A stretch of DNA of 64,000 nt from Streptomyces scopuliridis RB72 (GTDB lineage Bacteria; Actinomycetota; Actinomycetes; Streptomycetales; Streptomycetaceae), in contig NZ_JOEI01000015.1 in assembly GCF_000718095.1 (NCBI RefSeq), positions 85,039 through 149,038 on the forward strand, given 5' to 3'. The notes beneath the pieces were generated by a model, which saw nothing but the letters and a program-made list of their open reading frames with translations, was not told the origin of the DNA and ran no database searches. The first letter of the stretch is position 1. Each line of letters starts with the position of its first letter. Position numbers and translations under genes: made by a program. Shown piece by piece: positions 37,276 to 46,234 of this stretch.

Positions 37276-37929
37276 TTGCACGTCCAGGAGTGGCTGGAGA
37301 CCGTCCCCGCGGTCAGCGTCTACCTCCTGGTAGGGGTGGTCATCGGGCTCGAAAGCCTCGGTATCCCGCTGCCGGGTGAGATCGTCCTCGTCAGCTCGGC
37401 GCTGCTCGCCTCGCAGCACGGCGACATCAACCCGTACATCCTCGGCGCCTGCGCCACCGCCGGGGCGATCATCGGTGACTCGATCGGCTACGCCATCGGC
37501 CGCAAGGGCGGCAGGCCGCTGCTCGCCCGGCTCGGGGCGAAGTTCCCCAAGCACTTCGGCGAGGCCCAGATCGCCATGGCGGAGCGGTCGTTCCAGAAGT
37601 GGGGCATGTGGGCCGTCTTCTTCGGCCGCTTCGTCGCCCTGCTGCGGATCTTCGCCGGGCCGCTCGCGGGCGTCCTGCGCATGCCGTACTGGAAGTTCCT
37701 GATCGCCAACATCCTGGGCGGCATCGTCTGGGCGGGCGGTACGACCGCCGTCGTCTACTCGGTGGGTGTGGTCGCCGAGGCCTGGCTCAAGCGCTTCTCC
37801 TGGCTCGGTCTGCTGCTCGCGGTGCTGATCGGGATCGCGTCCATGCTCGTTCTCAGGAACCGCGCCAAGAAGGCCGCGGAGCCGAAGCCGTCGGCTGGCG
37901 AGCCGGATCCCGTACCCGCCGCGGACTAG
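37276..37929 (+). CDS. DedA-family membrane protein
   Basis: 217 residues from TTG 37276 (GAGAGGAACC upstream). DedA signatures: GLESLGIPLPGEIVLVSSALLA (about 25-46), ATAGAIIGDSIGYAIGRKGG (about 61-80), and FFGRFVALLRIFAGPLAGVLRM (about 116-137), including the conserved Arg and Gly/Pro residues. DedA proteins act in membrane homeostasis and undecaprenyl phosphate or lipid flipping. The tail is basic and Pro-rich. Convergent with the gamma-carbonic anhydrase gene, three bases apart. Confidence 0.92.
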   Translation: MHVQEWLETVPAVSVYLLVGVVIGLESLGIPLPGEIVLVSSALLASQHGDINPYILGACATAGAIIGDSIGYAIGRKGGRPLLARLGAKFPKHFGEAQIAMAERSFQKWGMWAVFFGRFVALLRIFAGPLAGVLRMPYWKFLIANILGGIVWAGGTTAVVYSVGVVAEAWLKRFSWLGLLLAVLIGIASMLVLRNRAKKAAEPKPSAGEPDPVPAAD

Positions 37930-37932
37930 TAC

Positions 37933-38463
37933 CTAGAGACCGTGAGTCTCGCGGTGCGCCTTCGCCAGTTGCAGATAGCCCGCCGCGTTCAGCCTGATCC
38001 CCGCCCGCTCCTCCTCGGTCAGCTCACGCTTGACCTTGGCGGGCACGCCCGCGACCAGCGAGCCCGGCGGCACCCGCATGCCCTGCGGTACGAGCGACTG
38101 CGCCGCGACCAGTGACCCCGCGCCGATATGCGCGCCGTTGAGGACCGTGGCGCCCATGCCGATCAGTACATCGTCCTCGACCGTGCAGCCGTGCAGCACC
38201 GCGTTGTGACCGACCGAGACGCGCTCGCCGACCGTGAGCGGGAAGCCGGGATCGCAGTGCAGGGTGCAGTTGTCCTGGATATTGCTGTCGGCGCCCACCA
38301 CGATCGGCCCGCAGTCGGCCCTGAGCACGGTGTGGTACCAGACGCTCGCACCCGCCGCGACGGTGACATCGCCGACCACCACGGACGTCGGCGCGGTGAA
38401 CGCGGCGGGGTCGATGCCGGGGGCCTTTCCGCCCACGCCGGTGATCAGTGGCCGTGCCGTCAT
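37933..38463 (-). CDS. Gamma-class carbonic anhydrase-like hexapeptide protein
   Basis: 176 residues from ATG 38463 (GGAGGAGACGTC upstream). Left-handed beta-helix of hexapeptide repeats. Metal ligands are likely in CTLHCDPG and SVGHNAVLHGCTV (His residues at about 69, 86 and 91). The conserved VVGDVTVAAGASVWYHTVLRAD start matches YrdA/PaaY-type proteins. May hydrate CO2 or be a structural acyltransferase relative. Confidence 0.88.
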   Translation of the reverse strand: MTARPLITGVGGKAPGIDPAAFTAPTSVVVGDVTVAAGASVWYHTVLRADCGPIVVGADSNIQDNCTLHCDPGFPLTVGERVSVGHNAVLHGCTVEDDVLIGMGATVLNGAHIGAGSLVAAQSLVPQGMRVPPGSLVAGVPAKVKRELTEEERAGIRLNAAGYLQLAKAHRETHGL

Positions 38464-38562
38464 GACGTCTCCTCCGTGCTGATCGGAGTTACACCGTAAG
38501 CGACCGCTCCTGGCGCACAGAGCTCAGGTCGGCCAGGAGAATGGCTGTATCTGATGACGGTT

Positions 38563-38598
38563 GATCAATAACCTTGGTGGAGTCGCCCGTTATTGATC
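38563..38598. promoter_or_regulatory. 10-bp perfect inverted repeat before P450 gene
   Basis: GATCAATAAC at 38563-38572 is repeated in reverse complement (GTTATTGATC) at 38589-38598, with a 16-base spacer. It is strikingly AT-rich for this genome and ends 25 bases before the P450 ATG, so it may be an operator overlapping the promoter or a leader hairpin. Confidence 0.6.
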
Positions 38599-38623
38599 GG
38601 GCCAGTACTGACCAAGGAGCTCC

Positions 38624-39850
38624 ATGGCCACCGCACATCAGGTCCCCGACATCCTGTCGGCCGAGTTCGCCGAGAATCCGTATCCGGCCTATCGCGTGAT
38701 GCGGGAGAGCGCGCCGCTCATCTGGCACGAGGCCACGAAGAGCTACATCATCTCGCGCTACGAGGATGTCGAACGCGCCTTCAAGGACAAGGAGTCGGTG
38801 TTCACCACCGACAACTACGACTGGCAGATCGAGCCGGTGCACGGCAAGACGATCCTCCAGATGAGCGGCCGGGAGCACGCGGTACGCCGGGCGCTGGTCG
38901 CCCCGGCCTTCCGCGGCAGCGATCTGCGCGACAAGTTCCTGCCGGTCATCGACCGCAACTCCCGTGAACTGATCGACGCCTTCCGGCACACCGGATCCGC
39001 CGATCTGGTGACGGACTACGCCACCCGCTTCCCCGTCAATGTCATCGCGGACATGCTGGGCCTCGACAAGGCCGACCACGCCCGGTTCCACGGCTGGTAC
39101 ACCGCGGTCATCGCCTTCCTGGGCAACCTCTCCGGCGACGCGGAGGTCGCGGCGGCCGGCGAGCGTACGCGCGTAGAGTTCGCGGAGTACATGCTGCCGA
39201 TCATCCAGGACCGGCGCGACAACCTCGGGGACGATCTGCTCTCCACGCTCTGCGCCGCCGAGGTCGACGGCGTACGGATGAGCGACGAGGACATCAAGGC
39301 GTTCTGCAGCCTGCTGCTGGCCGCCGGCGGGGAGACCACCGACAAGGCCATCGCCAGCGTCTTCGCGAATCTGCTGCTCCACCCCGACCAGCTGGCGGCC
39401 GTACAGCAGGACCGGGCGCTGATCGACCGGGCCTTCGCGGAGACGCTCCGGTTCACCCCGCCGGTGCACATGATCATGCGGCAGACGGCCAAGGAGGTCG
39501 AGGTGAGCGGGGGGACCATACCGGAGGGAGCCACGGTCACCTGTCTGATCGGCGCCGCCAACCGTGACGGCTCGCGCTACCAGGAGCCGGACCGCTTCAA
39601 TATCTTCCGGGAGGATCTGACCACGACGACCGCGTTCTCCGCGGCGGCCGACCATCTGGCCTTCGCGCTCGGACGGCACTTCTGCGTCGGCGCCCTGCTG
39701 GCGAAGGCGGAGGTCGAGACCGGCGTCAACCAACTGCTCGACGCCATGCCGGACATCCGGCTCGCCGACGGGTTCGACCCGGTCGAGCAGGGCGTGTTCA
39801 CCCGTGGACCGCAGACGCTGCCCGTGCGGTTCACTCCCGCCAAGGGCTGA
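38624..39850 (+). CDS. Cytochrome P450
   Basis: 408 residues from ATG 38624 (AAGGAGCTCC upstream). I-helix LLLAAGGETTDKAIAS (about 228-243), K-helix ExxR in FAETLRFTPP, and the haem loop FALGRHFCVGALLAKAE with Cys near 354. Class I bacterial type, requiring ferredoxin and reductase that are not encoded here. It faces the conservon, converging with the CYP157 gene across a perfect 13-base stem hairpin. Substrate unknown. The partner role with the conservon is inferred from position. Confidence 0.92.
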   Translation: MATAHQVPDILSAEFAENPYPAYRVMRESAPLIWHEATKSYIISRYEDVERAFKDKESVFTTDNYDWQIEPVHGKTILQMSGREHAVRRALVAPAFRGSDLRDKFLPVIDRNSRELIDAFRHTGSADLVTDYATRFPVNVIADMLGLDKADHARFHGWYTAVIAFLGNLSGDAEVAAAGERTRVEFAEYMLPIIQDRRDNLGDDLLSTLCAAEVDGVRMSDEDIKAFCSLLLAAGGETTDKAIASVFANLLLHPDQLAAVQQDRALIDRAFAETLRFTPPVHMIMRQTAKEVEVSGGTIPEGATVTCLIGAANRDGSRYQEPDRFNIFREDLTTTTAFSAAADHLAFALGRHFCVGALLAKAEVETGVNQLLDAMPDIRLADGFDPVEQGVFTRGPQTLPVRFTPAKG

Positions 39851-39856
39851 CGGCAC

Positions 39857-39887
39857 CCGCCGGGCCCGGGGTTTCCGGGCCCGGCGG
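39857..39887. terminator. Bidirectional terminator between P450 genes
   Basis: CCGCCGGGCCCGG (39857-39869) pairs perfectly with CCGGGCCCGGCGG (39875-39887) around the loop GGTTT. It lies between convergent stops, so it can serve both. Confidence 0.75.
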
Positions 39888-39938
39888 CCGTACGCCGCGA
39901 GGGAACGCGCGCCGACGGCGACCGGCCGTACGGCGCCG

Positions 39939-41219
39939 CTACTGCACGACGGGGGTGAAGCTCACCGGCAGCGCGGTCAGCCCCCGCATCCAGATGGACG
40001 GCCGCCACTTCAGCTCGTACGGCTCGACCGCGAGCACCACGTCAGGCAGCCGCTCCAGCAGCGTCTCGACCGCGGTGCGCGCGATGACATCGGCGAGCAG
40101 CGGGGCCGGGTAGGGGCAGCGGTGCTCACCGTTGCTGAACGACAGATGCGCCGAGTTCTCCGGGCCGATATGACCCTCCGGCCAGATCTGCGGATCGGTG
40201 TTGGCCGCGGCGAGCCCCAGGACGAGACAGTCGCCCGCCTTGATGTGCCGGCCGCCGAGCTGTGTGTCGCGCACCGCCCACCGCCCGATGAAGTTCTGCG
40301 TCGGCGTGTCCAGCCACAGCACCTCGTTCAGCGCCTGCCCGACGCTGAGCCGGCCGCCGGACACGTTCAGCGCGAACCGGTCGTCGGTCAGCAGCAGTCG
40401 CAGCGTGTTGCAGATCCAGTTGGCGGTCGGCTGCTGCGCGGCGGCGATGACGGTGATCAGGTCGACGACCATCTCCTCGTCCGTCAGCCCGGCCGGGTGG
40501 CTCAGCATCCGCGAGGTGATGTCGGGCCCCGGGTGGTCCCGCTTGTCCTTGACCAGTTGCTGCATCCGCTCCATCACCCGCACATAGGCGGCGACCGGGT
40601 CATCGCCCTCGGCGGCGTCCAGCGAGATGCGCAGATCGCGGACCAGATCATCGGTGTCCACGCCGTCGGCGGGCATTCCGCAGAGCCGGACCACGGCCCG
40701 CATCGGCAGCGCGTGCGCGAACGCGCTCATCAGCTCGGCCTGCCCGCTGCCGGCGAAGCCGTCGATGAGCCCCTCGGCGATCTCACGGCAGGTATGGGCC
40801 AGTTCGAACTGGTCGATGGCCTCCAGCGCCTCCGTGATCACACCGGCCCTGCGCTGGTGCTCCGGGCCCTCCGCGAACATGACCGACGGCTGATAGCCGA
40901 CGAACGGCATCAGCGGCCAGTCGGGCGGGATCGACGGCCACTGGTTCCAGCGCCGTGAGTCACGGGCGAACAGCTCGTCGTGGCTGGTGACGTACGAGAC
41001 CTCGGTATAGCCGAGCACCAGCCAGGCGGGGATGCCCCCGTCGAGCACGACGGGCGCGATCGCGCCGTGCTCCCTGCGCAGCGTGCGGTACAGCTGGGAC
41101 GGGGTCTGCTGGTACTCCAGGCCGCTCAGCGCGACAGCGTCCTCCTGCGCGCCGGCGTGCGCGGGGCAGCCGGGCGGCGGGACGGCCTGGTCGGGGGAGG
41201 GGGCTGCGGGATCGGTCAT
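39939..41219 (-). CDS. CYP157-type P450 of the conservon (lacks ExxR)
   Basis: 426 residues, start overlapping the cvnD stop by four bases. The haem-binding region is FSNGEHRCPYPAPLLADV, the hallmark of the CYP157 family. At the K-helix, where nearly all P450s have Glu-x-x-Arg, it reads ALNEVLWLDTP, so the Arg is absent; the I-helix lacks the acid-alcohol pair (IAAAQQPTANW). CYP157s are regularly the fifth gene of Streptomyces conservons and are known for the missing ExxR. Catalytic competence is uncertain; a sensory or structural role is possible. Confidence 0.9.
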   Translation of the reverse strand: MTDPAAPSPDQAVPPPGCPAHAGAQEDAVALSGLEYQQTPSQLYRTLRREHGAIAPVVLDGGIPAWLVLGYTEVSYVTSHDELFARDSRRWNQWPSIPPDWPLMPFVGYQPSVMFAEGPEHQRRAGVITEALEAIDQFELAHTCREIAEGLIDGFAGSGQAELMSAFAHALPMRAVVRLCGMPADGVDTDDLVRDLRISLDAAEGDDPVAAYVRVMERMQQLVKDKRDHPGPDITSRMLSHPAGLTDEEMVVDLITVIAAAQQPTANWICNTLRLLLTDDRFALNVSGGRLSVGQALNEVLWLDTPTQNFIGRWAVRDTQLGGRHIKAGDCLVLGLAAANTDPQIWPEGHIGPENSAHLSFSNGEHRCPYPAPLLADVIARTAVETLLERLPDVVLAVEPYELKWRPSIWMRGLTALPVSFTPVVQ

Positions 41220-41830
41220 GGGGTCATCTCCCGGGCCATGGCCAGTTCGTAGAGGTGGTCCACGAGGTTGATCAGTACGCTCTTGCCGGACGAACGCACC
41301 CGCGCGTCGCAGTCGATCAGCGGGACATGATCCGGCAGCGAGAGCGCCTGCCGGATCTCCGCCAGTGAGAAGGCCGAGACATCGTCGTCGAACCGGTTGA
41401 CCGCGACCACGAACGGTGTCCTGTGGTGCTCCAGCCGGTCGATCGCGTACCAGGACTCGCTCATCCGCCGGGTGTCGACCAGCACGACCGCGCCCAGCGT
41501 GCCCGAGAAGAGCCGGTCCCAGAGGAACCAGAATCTCTCCTGTCCGGGCGCCCCGAACAGATAGAGCACCATACGATCGTTGAGGCTGATCCGGCCGAAG
41601 TCGAAGGCCACGGTCGTGGTGGTCTTGGTGGTCAGCCCGGCGGTCTCGTCGACACCGATCCCGGCCTGTGTCATGACCTCTTCGGTGTTGAGCGGCCGGA
41701 TCTCGCTCACCGACCGTACGAGGGTGGTCTTGCCCACCCCGAATCCGCCCACGATGACGATCTTCAGACCGGTCTCGGCGGCGTCGGCCAGCGGGGTACG
41801 GGCGGGAAGCTCAGAGGTTGCGGAGTCCAA
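41216..41830 (-). CDS. cvnD: Conservon small GTPase CvnD
   Basis: 204 residues. P-loop IVIVGGFGVGKTTLVRSVSE (about 24-43), G3-like LYLFGAPGQERFWFLWD and NRFDDD in place of NKxD. This is the GTP-binding component of the conservon, which resembles a G-protein signalling unit at the membrane with CvnA as sensor and CvnB/C as partners. Its start overlaps the cvnC end by 20 bases. Confidence 0.93.
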   Translation of the reverse strand: MDSATSELPARTPLADAAETGLKIVIVGGFGVGKTTLVRSVSEIRPLNTEEVMTQAGIGVDETAGLTTKTTTTVAFDFGRISLNDRMVLYLFGAPGQERFWFLWDRLFSGTLGAVVLVDTRRMSESWYAIDRLEHHRTPFVVAVNRFDDDVSAFSLAEIRQALSLPDHVPLIDCDARVRSSGKSVLINLVDHLYELAMAREMTP

Positions 41831-42170
41831 GGAGCACCTCCTTCAGAAGGGCGGAGTCGGGCAGCTCGGCGGAGCGTGCCGCACGGGGATGCCGGGCGGT
41901 GATCCGGCCCGTCGCGAGGAGATCACCGAGGAGGATCCGTACCACCGTCACCGGCAGCCTCAGCTCCGCGGAGACCTCGACGACCGCCGTGGGATGACGG
42001 CACAGTTCCAGGATCCGGACATGCTCCGACTGCATCCCCGCTGTCGGTTCGCACTCGCTGACGATCAGGGTGACCAGATCGAACGAGTCGTCGTCGACCC
42101 GGCTGCGGCCACCGGTGACGGTGTACAGCCGGTCGGGATCTCCGGTGTCGACGGGCCGGCGGGGGGTCAT
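41811..42170 (-). CDS. cvnC: Conservon DUF742 protein CvnC
   Basis: 119 residues. DUF742 signature RLYTVTGGRSRVDDDSFDLVTLI at the N-terminus, followed by a winged-helix-like segment (EHVRILELCRHPTAVVEVSA; LRLPVTVVRILLGDLLATGR). It overlaps both neighbours by a few bases, as usual in cvnBCD. It may bind nucleic acid or the GTPase. Confidence 0.92.
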   Translation of the reverse strand: MTPRRPVDTGDPDRLYTVTGGRSRVDDDSFDLVTLIVSECEPTAGMQSEHVRILELCRHPTAVVEVSAELRLPVTVVRILLGDLLATGRITARHPRAARSAELPDSALLKEVLLGLRNL

Positions 42171-42625
42171 GACGGAGAACTCTCCTGGACCACCCCGCGC
42201 GGCTCGGCCCGCAGATGCTCACCGATCTGCTCGACCAGCTCGGTCATCTGATGGCCCACCACACCCGGGTCGGCGCCGTCCTCGGCCACGACCGCGAGAT
42301 GCGCTCCGTCACCGGCCTCCACGATGAACAGCAGCCCGCCGTGGAATTCGGTCATCGAGTGGCGTACGCCGCCGGTGCCGTTGCCGAACTCCACCGAGGC
42401 GCCCTGGGCGAGCGCCTGGATGCCGGAACAGATGGCCGCCAGCTGGTCGGCCTGGTCGAGGGTGAGATGACGGCTCCAGCAGAGCTTCAGCCCGTCACGG
42501 GAGAGGACCAGGGCGTGCCGGGTGCCGGGGGTGCGTTCCAACAGGCTCTCAAGGAGCCAGGTCAGGCTGTTGTCAGTGGTCTGCATGGTGTGCGTGGGGC
42601 GGGTGGTACCGGGCGGACCGGTCAC
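42167..42625 (-). CDS. cvnB: Conservon roadblock/LC7 protein CvnB
   Basis: 152 residues if GTG 42625 is used (GGAGG nine bases upstream); ATG 42586 gives 139 residues starting MQTTDNSLTWLLESLL. Roadblock fold: RHALVLSRDGLKLCWSRHL, ADQLAAICSGIQALAQGAS, VRHSMTEFHGGLLFIVEAGD. These small proteins regulate GTPases, here CvnD. It lies 79 bases after cvnA. Confidence 0.9.
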   Translation of the reverse strand: MTGPPGTTRPTHTMQTTDNSLTWLLESLLERTPGTRHALVLSRDGLKLCWSRHLTLDQADQLAAICSGIQALAQGASVEFGNGTGGVRHSMTEFHGGLLFIVEAGDGAHLAVVAEDGADPGVVGHQMTELVEQIGEHLRAEPRGVVQESSPS

Positions 42626-42704
42626 CTGCCCGTGCCTCCAATCTCGCGTTCCGGGTGGGGAAGGGCGCCAAGACCCCGGGCGCCGTACGGGGAGAGGGCG
42701 GCCC

Positions 42705-44492
42705 TTACTCGGCCGGGGTCCCGGACGTACCGTCAGGTCCGTTCGTACCGCCGGTTCCGGGCGCGTCGTCGGTGTGGCCGACGGTGGTCGAGCGGCCCTC
42801 CGAGGCGCGGCGCGCACGGTGGAAGGCCCCGAACTGGGAGCCCGCGTCGCGGCCCGGCCGTGCGCCCTCGCTCTCCGACTCCGGCTGCGGCCGGCCGCGG
42901 TCGGCGGCGGCCATGGTGCGGCCGGGCGGGCGGACCGGCAGACCGTTGGGCGTCGCCACGCGGGGGCCGTCCACCAGGGCGGACGGGGCGGGCGGTACGG
43001 GAGAGACCGGCGGGGCGGCCGGAGCAGGCGAGCGGTGCGGGGCCGACGGGTCCGCCGTGGCCCGCGGGCCTGAGGCGACCGGCGGGGTGGCGGGGAGCGT
43101 CGCCTCCGGGGCCGGACGCCGCAGAGACTGCTCCGGGGCCATACCGCGCTGCTGGGCCATCAGCTGCGGCGGGAAGAGCACCACGACGCCCGTACCGCCA
43201 CGGGACGACGGCCGGTAGTTGACACTGATGTGGTACTTGGCGGCCAGCCGGCCGACCACCGCGAGCCCGAGCCGGGTGCCCTGGAGCATCGCCAGGTCGG
43301 TGACCCGTCCCGAGACGGACTCCTCGGCGCGGCGCATCGCGGCGGCGGCCATCTTCAGCCCGCTGTCCTCGATGGTCACGACGATCCCGGCGGTGCGCTC
43401 CTCGACATAGACATGGACCTCGTCGATCGGCGGGGAGAAGTTCGCCGCGTTGTCCATGAGTTCGGCGAGGAGGTGCATCACGGGCTCGGCGGCGAATCCG
43501 GCGATCGCGGCGCTGCTCGAACAGTGCAGCCTGACCCGCTGGTACGCGGCGATCCGGCCCACCGCGCCGCGCAGGATGCTCTCCATGCCGATCGGCTTGT
43601 TCCAGGCGCGGCTCGCGCGGCCGCCCATCAGCAGGGCCAGCCGGTCGGTGAGCAGTCCGAGCTGTGAGGTGTTGTGGTCGAGCCTGAGGAGATCCCCGAA
43701 GACCTCTTCGCCGTACCGGTCCTGCATCTCGCGCAGATCCGCGAGCATGCTCACGGCCTTCGCCTGCACCCGGCTCAGCGCCTTGGCGCTGGCCGCCTGC
43801 GCCGCCGCGGCCCGTCGCTCGCTGGTGGCGAAGTCCCTGACCACCGTGTCCAGCAGGACCCGCAGCCGCGGATCGGAGGGCGGCTCGATGGTGCCGAGTA
43901 CGGTGTCCGCGGAGCCGCCGGTGCGCAGCCCGCCGAGCGCGTCGGGAAGCGTCTTGCTGGTGAGCAGATCCAGCTCGTCGGCCGCCCGCGTCAGCTGGGC
44001 GTGGGCTCTCTCGCGCTCGTCGGCCGCGTCGGCCGCGCGCTGTGCGGAGCCGGCGACCTCGGTGGTGAACATCTCCAGCAGGCGCCGCAGTTGGGGATCG
44101 GACGGTGCCGGGGTGGACTCCAGCGTCTCGTCGGCGCTCGCGCCGTCGTGGACTCTCTTGACCACCGCGGGGAGCGTGACGTTCAGCAGATGCGCGGATT
44201 CCGCGCCGAGTTGGGTCAGCCGCGACTGCGCCGCCCGCGTCTCGTGCTCGGCGGCGACCGCGCCGCGCCGGCCGCGGCGCAGCAGCAGCGCGGCGGTGAC
44301 GGCCGTGACCGCCAGGCACCCCCAGGCGACGGCGACGGTGGCGGCCACCCAGGTACGGGCCGCCGCGGGCGCCGTCGCGGCCACGGCGCCTCCCGCCGCG
44401 GCGGCCACCACCAGCAGGCCCAGGGGTACGGCGAGCGGCAGAGACCGTGCCCTGCGTATGCGGCGCGGGCGGGGGGCGACAGGCACTGACAT
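42705..44492 (-). CDS. cvnA: Conservon sensor histidine kinase CvnA
   Basis: 595 residues from ATG 44492 (AGAGGGA upstream). Two transmembrane segments at about 13-36 and 45-67, then coiled helical linkers. ATPase domain: AELMDNAANFSPP (N box, about 330), IEDSGLKMA in place of the usual DxGxGM, and GTRLGLAVVGRLAAKY (G box). No convincing phospho-acceptor His was found, as in other Cvn kinases. The 150-residue C-terminal tail is Pro/Ala rich and disordered. It is the first gene of cvnABCD-CYP157. Confidence 0.9.
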   Translation of the reverse strand: MSVPVAPRPRRIRRARSLPLAVPLGLLVVAAAAGGAVAATAPAAARTWVAATVAVAWGCLAVTAVTAALLLRRGRRGAVAAEHETRAAQSRLTQLGAESAHLLNVTLPAVVKRVHDGASADETLESTPAPSDPQLRRLLEMFTTEVAGSAQRAADAADERERAHAQLTRAADELDLLTSKTLPDALGGLRTGGSADTVLGTIEPPSDPRLRVLLDTVVRDFATSERRAAAAQAASAKALSRVQAKAVSMLADLREMQDRYGEEVFGDLLRLDHNTSQLGLLTDRLALLMGGRASRAWNKPIGMESILRGAVGRIAAYQRVRLHCSSSAAIAGFAAEPVMHLLAELMDNAANFSPPIDEVHVYVEERTAGIVVTIEDSGLKMAAAAMRRAEESVSGRVTDLAMLQGTRLGLAVVGRLAAKYHISVNYRPSSRGGTGVVVLFPPQLMAQQRGMAPEQSLRRPAPEATLPATPPVASGPRATADPSAPHRSPAPAAPPVSPVPPAPSALVDGPRVATPNGLPVRPPGRTMAAADRGRPQPESESEGARPGRDAGSQFGAFHRARRASEGRSTTVGHTDDAPGTGGTNGPDGTSGTPAE

Positions 44493-44908
44493 TCCGCGGT
44501 CCCTCTGGTGCTTGAGTGCGGGGGATAAAGACCGGCCGACCAGCGCGCTTCGGCCGCACGGGCGGGATCTGACACCGATGGGGACGGTGATCTTCCACAC
44601 CACATGTGGCGCTCATGCTAACCAGGCCACGCGCCCATGGAACACAGAGAACGGCCGGAGCCCACTCAACGGAGGAGTTCGTCCCGAAGTCACCCACCGG
44701 CCAGGGGAGGCATGGTAGATAGAAAGAACCGCTGAAGCCCCTGCCATATGCGCATAACACCGTGTCTGCCCTGCCCGAAGCCGGGACGCCGATGTCCGTT
44801 CGCTGCTCCGGATGCCCGCTGATGGCCCGTTGAGGCCCGGTGTGGTCAACTGCTTTCAGCCAACCATACGGTCACATCGGCCGCGAGTGGCGGGGTCATG
44901 CGGGGCTT

Positions 44909-44956
44909 CGCAGTACAGTGCGATGAACGATGGGGTGCACTACACCGCAGTACAGT
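44909..44956. promoter_or_regulatory. Direct repeats CGCAGTACAGT upstream of XRE gene
   Basis: CGCAGTACAGT occurs at 44909-44919 and again at 44946-44956, 37 bases apart, both just upstream of the XRE-cupin start at 44994. They may be autoregulatory binding sites. The rest of the 501-base cvnA/XRE divergent gap shows no gene. Confidence 0.45.
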
Positions 44957-44993
44957 CCATTGAGCTATTCCATTGAATATATTTGGACGGAAC

Positions 44994-45566
44994 GTGTCGG
45001 ACCTCGACCAGCTCACGCAGTCGCTCGCCCGCAATCTCAAGCGCTGGCGCGGTGAACGGGGCTTCACCCTCGACGCCCTGGCGGCCAGGGCGGGGGTCAG
45101 CCGCGGCATGATCATCCAGATCGAGCAGGCCCGTACCAACCCCAGCGTCGGCACCACCGTCAAGCTCGCCGACGCGCTCGGCGTCTCGATCACCACCCTC
45201 CTCGACTACGAGCAGGGCCCACAGGTCAGGATCGTGCCGGAGAGCCAGGCCGTACGGATGTGGTCCACGCCCGCGGGCAGCCGCACCACGCTGCTGGTCG
45301 GCACCGAGGCCCGCGGACCACTCGAACTGTGGGAATGGATCCTGCGGCCGGGGGAGGCCTGCGCCTCCGACCCGCATCCGCCGGGCACCACCGAACTGCT
45401 CCATGTGACCGCCGGGGAACTGACCCTTGTGGTCGACGGCGAACCGCACACCGTGCCGGCGGGCGCCTCGGCGGCCTTCGAGGCGAATGTGCCGCACGTC
45501 TACCGCAACGAAGGCGCCGATACGGTCGAGATGATCATGTCCGTGTCGATCCCGCCCGTACGCTGA
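44994..45566 (+). CDS. XRE-family regulator with cupin domain
   Basis: 190 residues from GTG 44994 (GGACGG upstream); TTG 44973 would add seven residues. Helix-turn-helix at about 8-62: LARNLKRWRGERGFTLDALA then AGVSRGMIIQIEQARTNPSV. A small-molecule-binding cupin occupies 100-190 (GTTELLHVTAGELTLVVDGE, GASAAFEANVPHVYRNEG). HTH-cupin regulators typically sense small metabolites. It is followed 44 bases later by the YbaK-like gene on the same strand, its likely target. Confidence 0.88.
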   Translation: MSDLDQLTQSLARNLKRWRGERGFTLDALAARAGVSRGMIIQIEQARTNPSVGTTVKLADALGVSITTLLDYEQGPQVRIVPESQAVRMWSTPAGSRTTLLVGTEARGPLELWEWILRPGEACASDPHPPGTTELLHVTAGELTLVVDGEPHTVPAGASAAFEANVPHVYRNEGADTVEMIMSVSIPPVR

Positions 45567-45610
45567 GACGCCCGGTTCGTGGTGACGGGGCGGCTGTTAG
45601 CGTGATATCC

Positions 45611-46165
45611 ATGCGCGCTCCCCTCGGACCCTTCGACAACGCCAGACCCGCCCCTGACTGCCTCGAAGAACTGACGCCGCCCGTCGCCGACGCCGTACGC
45701 GGGTGGCAGGGCGGCATACCGGCCGAACAACTGGTGTACGTCGACACCGACCCCGCGATCGCGGACACGGCGGTCTTCGCCGAGCACTACGGCCCCGGAC
45801 TGCTCGGCCAGTCCGCGAACTGCGTGGTGGTGGCGGGCAAGCGGGGCGGCGAGTCGACGCTCGCGGCGTGTGTCGTGCTCTCGCGCACGCGCGTCGATGT
45901 CAACGGTGTGGTCCGCAGACAACTGGGCGCGCGCAAGGCCTCGTTCGCCGCGATGGACACCGCTGTCGGCGAGACGGGCATGGAGTACGGAGGAATCACC
46001 CCGATCGGACTGCCCGCGTCCTGGCCGCTGCTGGTGGACTCGGCGGTGCTCGACACCGAATGGGTCCTGATCGGCAGCGGCCGGCGCCGCGGCAAGCTGA
46101 TCGTCCCGGGCAAGATCTTCGGCGGACTGCCGGGCGCGGTGGTTCTGGAGGGCCTGGGCGTCTGA
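45611..46165 (+). CDS. YbaK/prolyl-tRNA deacylase-like protein
   Basis: 184 residues from ATG 45611. Core motifs QSANCVVVAGKRGGESTLAAC (with the lysine equivalent to the catalytic Lys of YbaK), RKASFAAMDTAVGETGMEYG and GGITPIGLPASWPLLVD match aminoacyl-tRNA editing enzymes that hydrolyse mischarged tRNA. A stem-loop (46167-46194) follows the stop. Cotranscription with the XRE gene is likely. Confidence 0.85.
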   Translation: MRAPLGPFDNARPAPDCLEELTPPVADAVRGWQGGIPAEQLVYVDTDPAIADTAVFAEHYGPGLLGQSANCVVVAGKRGGESTLAACVVLSRTRVDVNGVVRRQLGARKASFAAMDTAVGETGMEYGGITPIGLPASWPLLVDSAVLDTEWVLIGSGRRRGKLIVPGKIFGGLPGAVVLEGLGV

Positions 46166-46166
46166 C

Positions 46167-46194
46167 CGCGTCACGGGAAGGAGTCCCGGACGCG
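46167..46194. terminator. Stem-loop between YbaK-like and CoA-binding genes
   Basis: CGCGT and CGGGA arms pair with TCCCG and ACGCG around AGGAG, with a small internal bulge, between two convergent stops. Confidence 0.5.
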
Positions 46195-46234
46195 GCGCGT
46201 CAGGCGAAGGGGCGGGGTCGGCCGAGCGTGCGCG

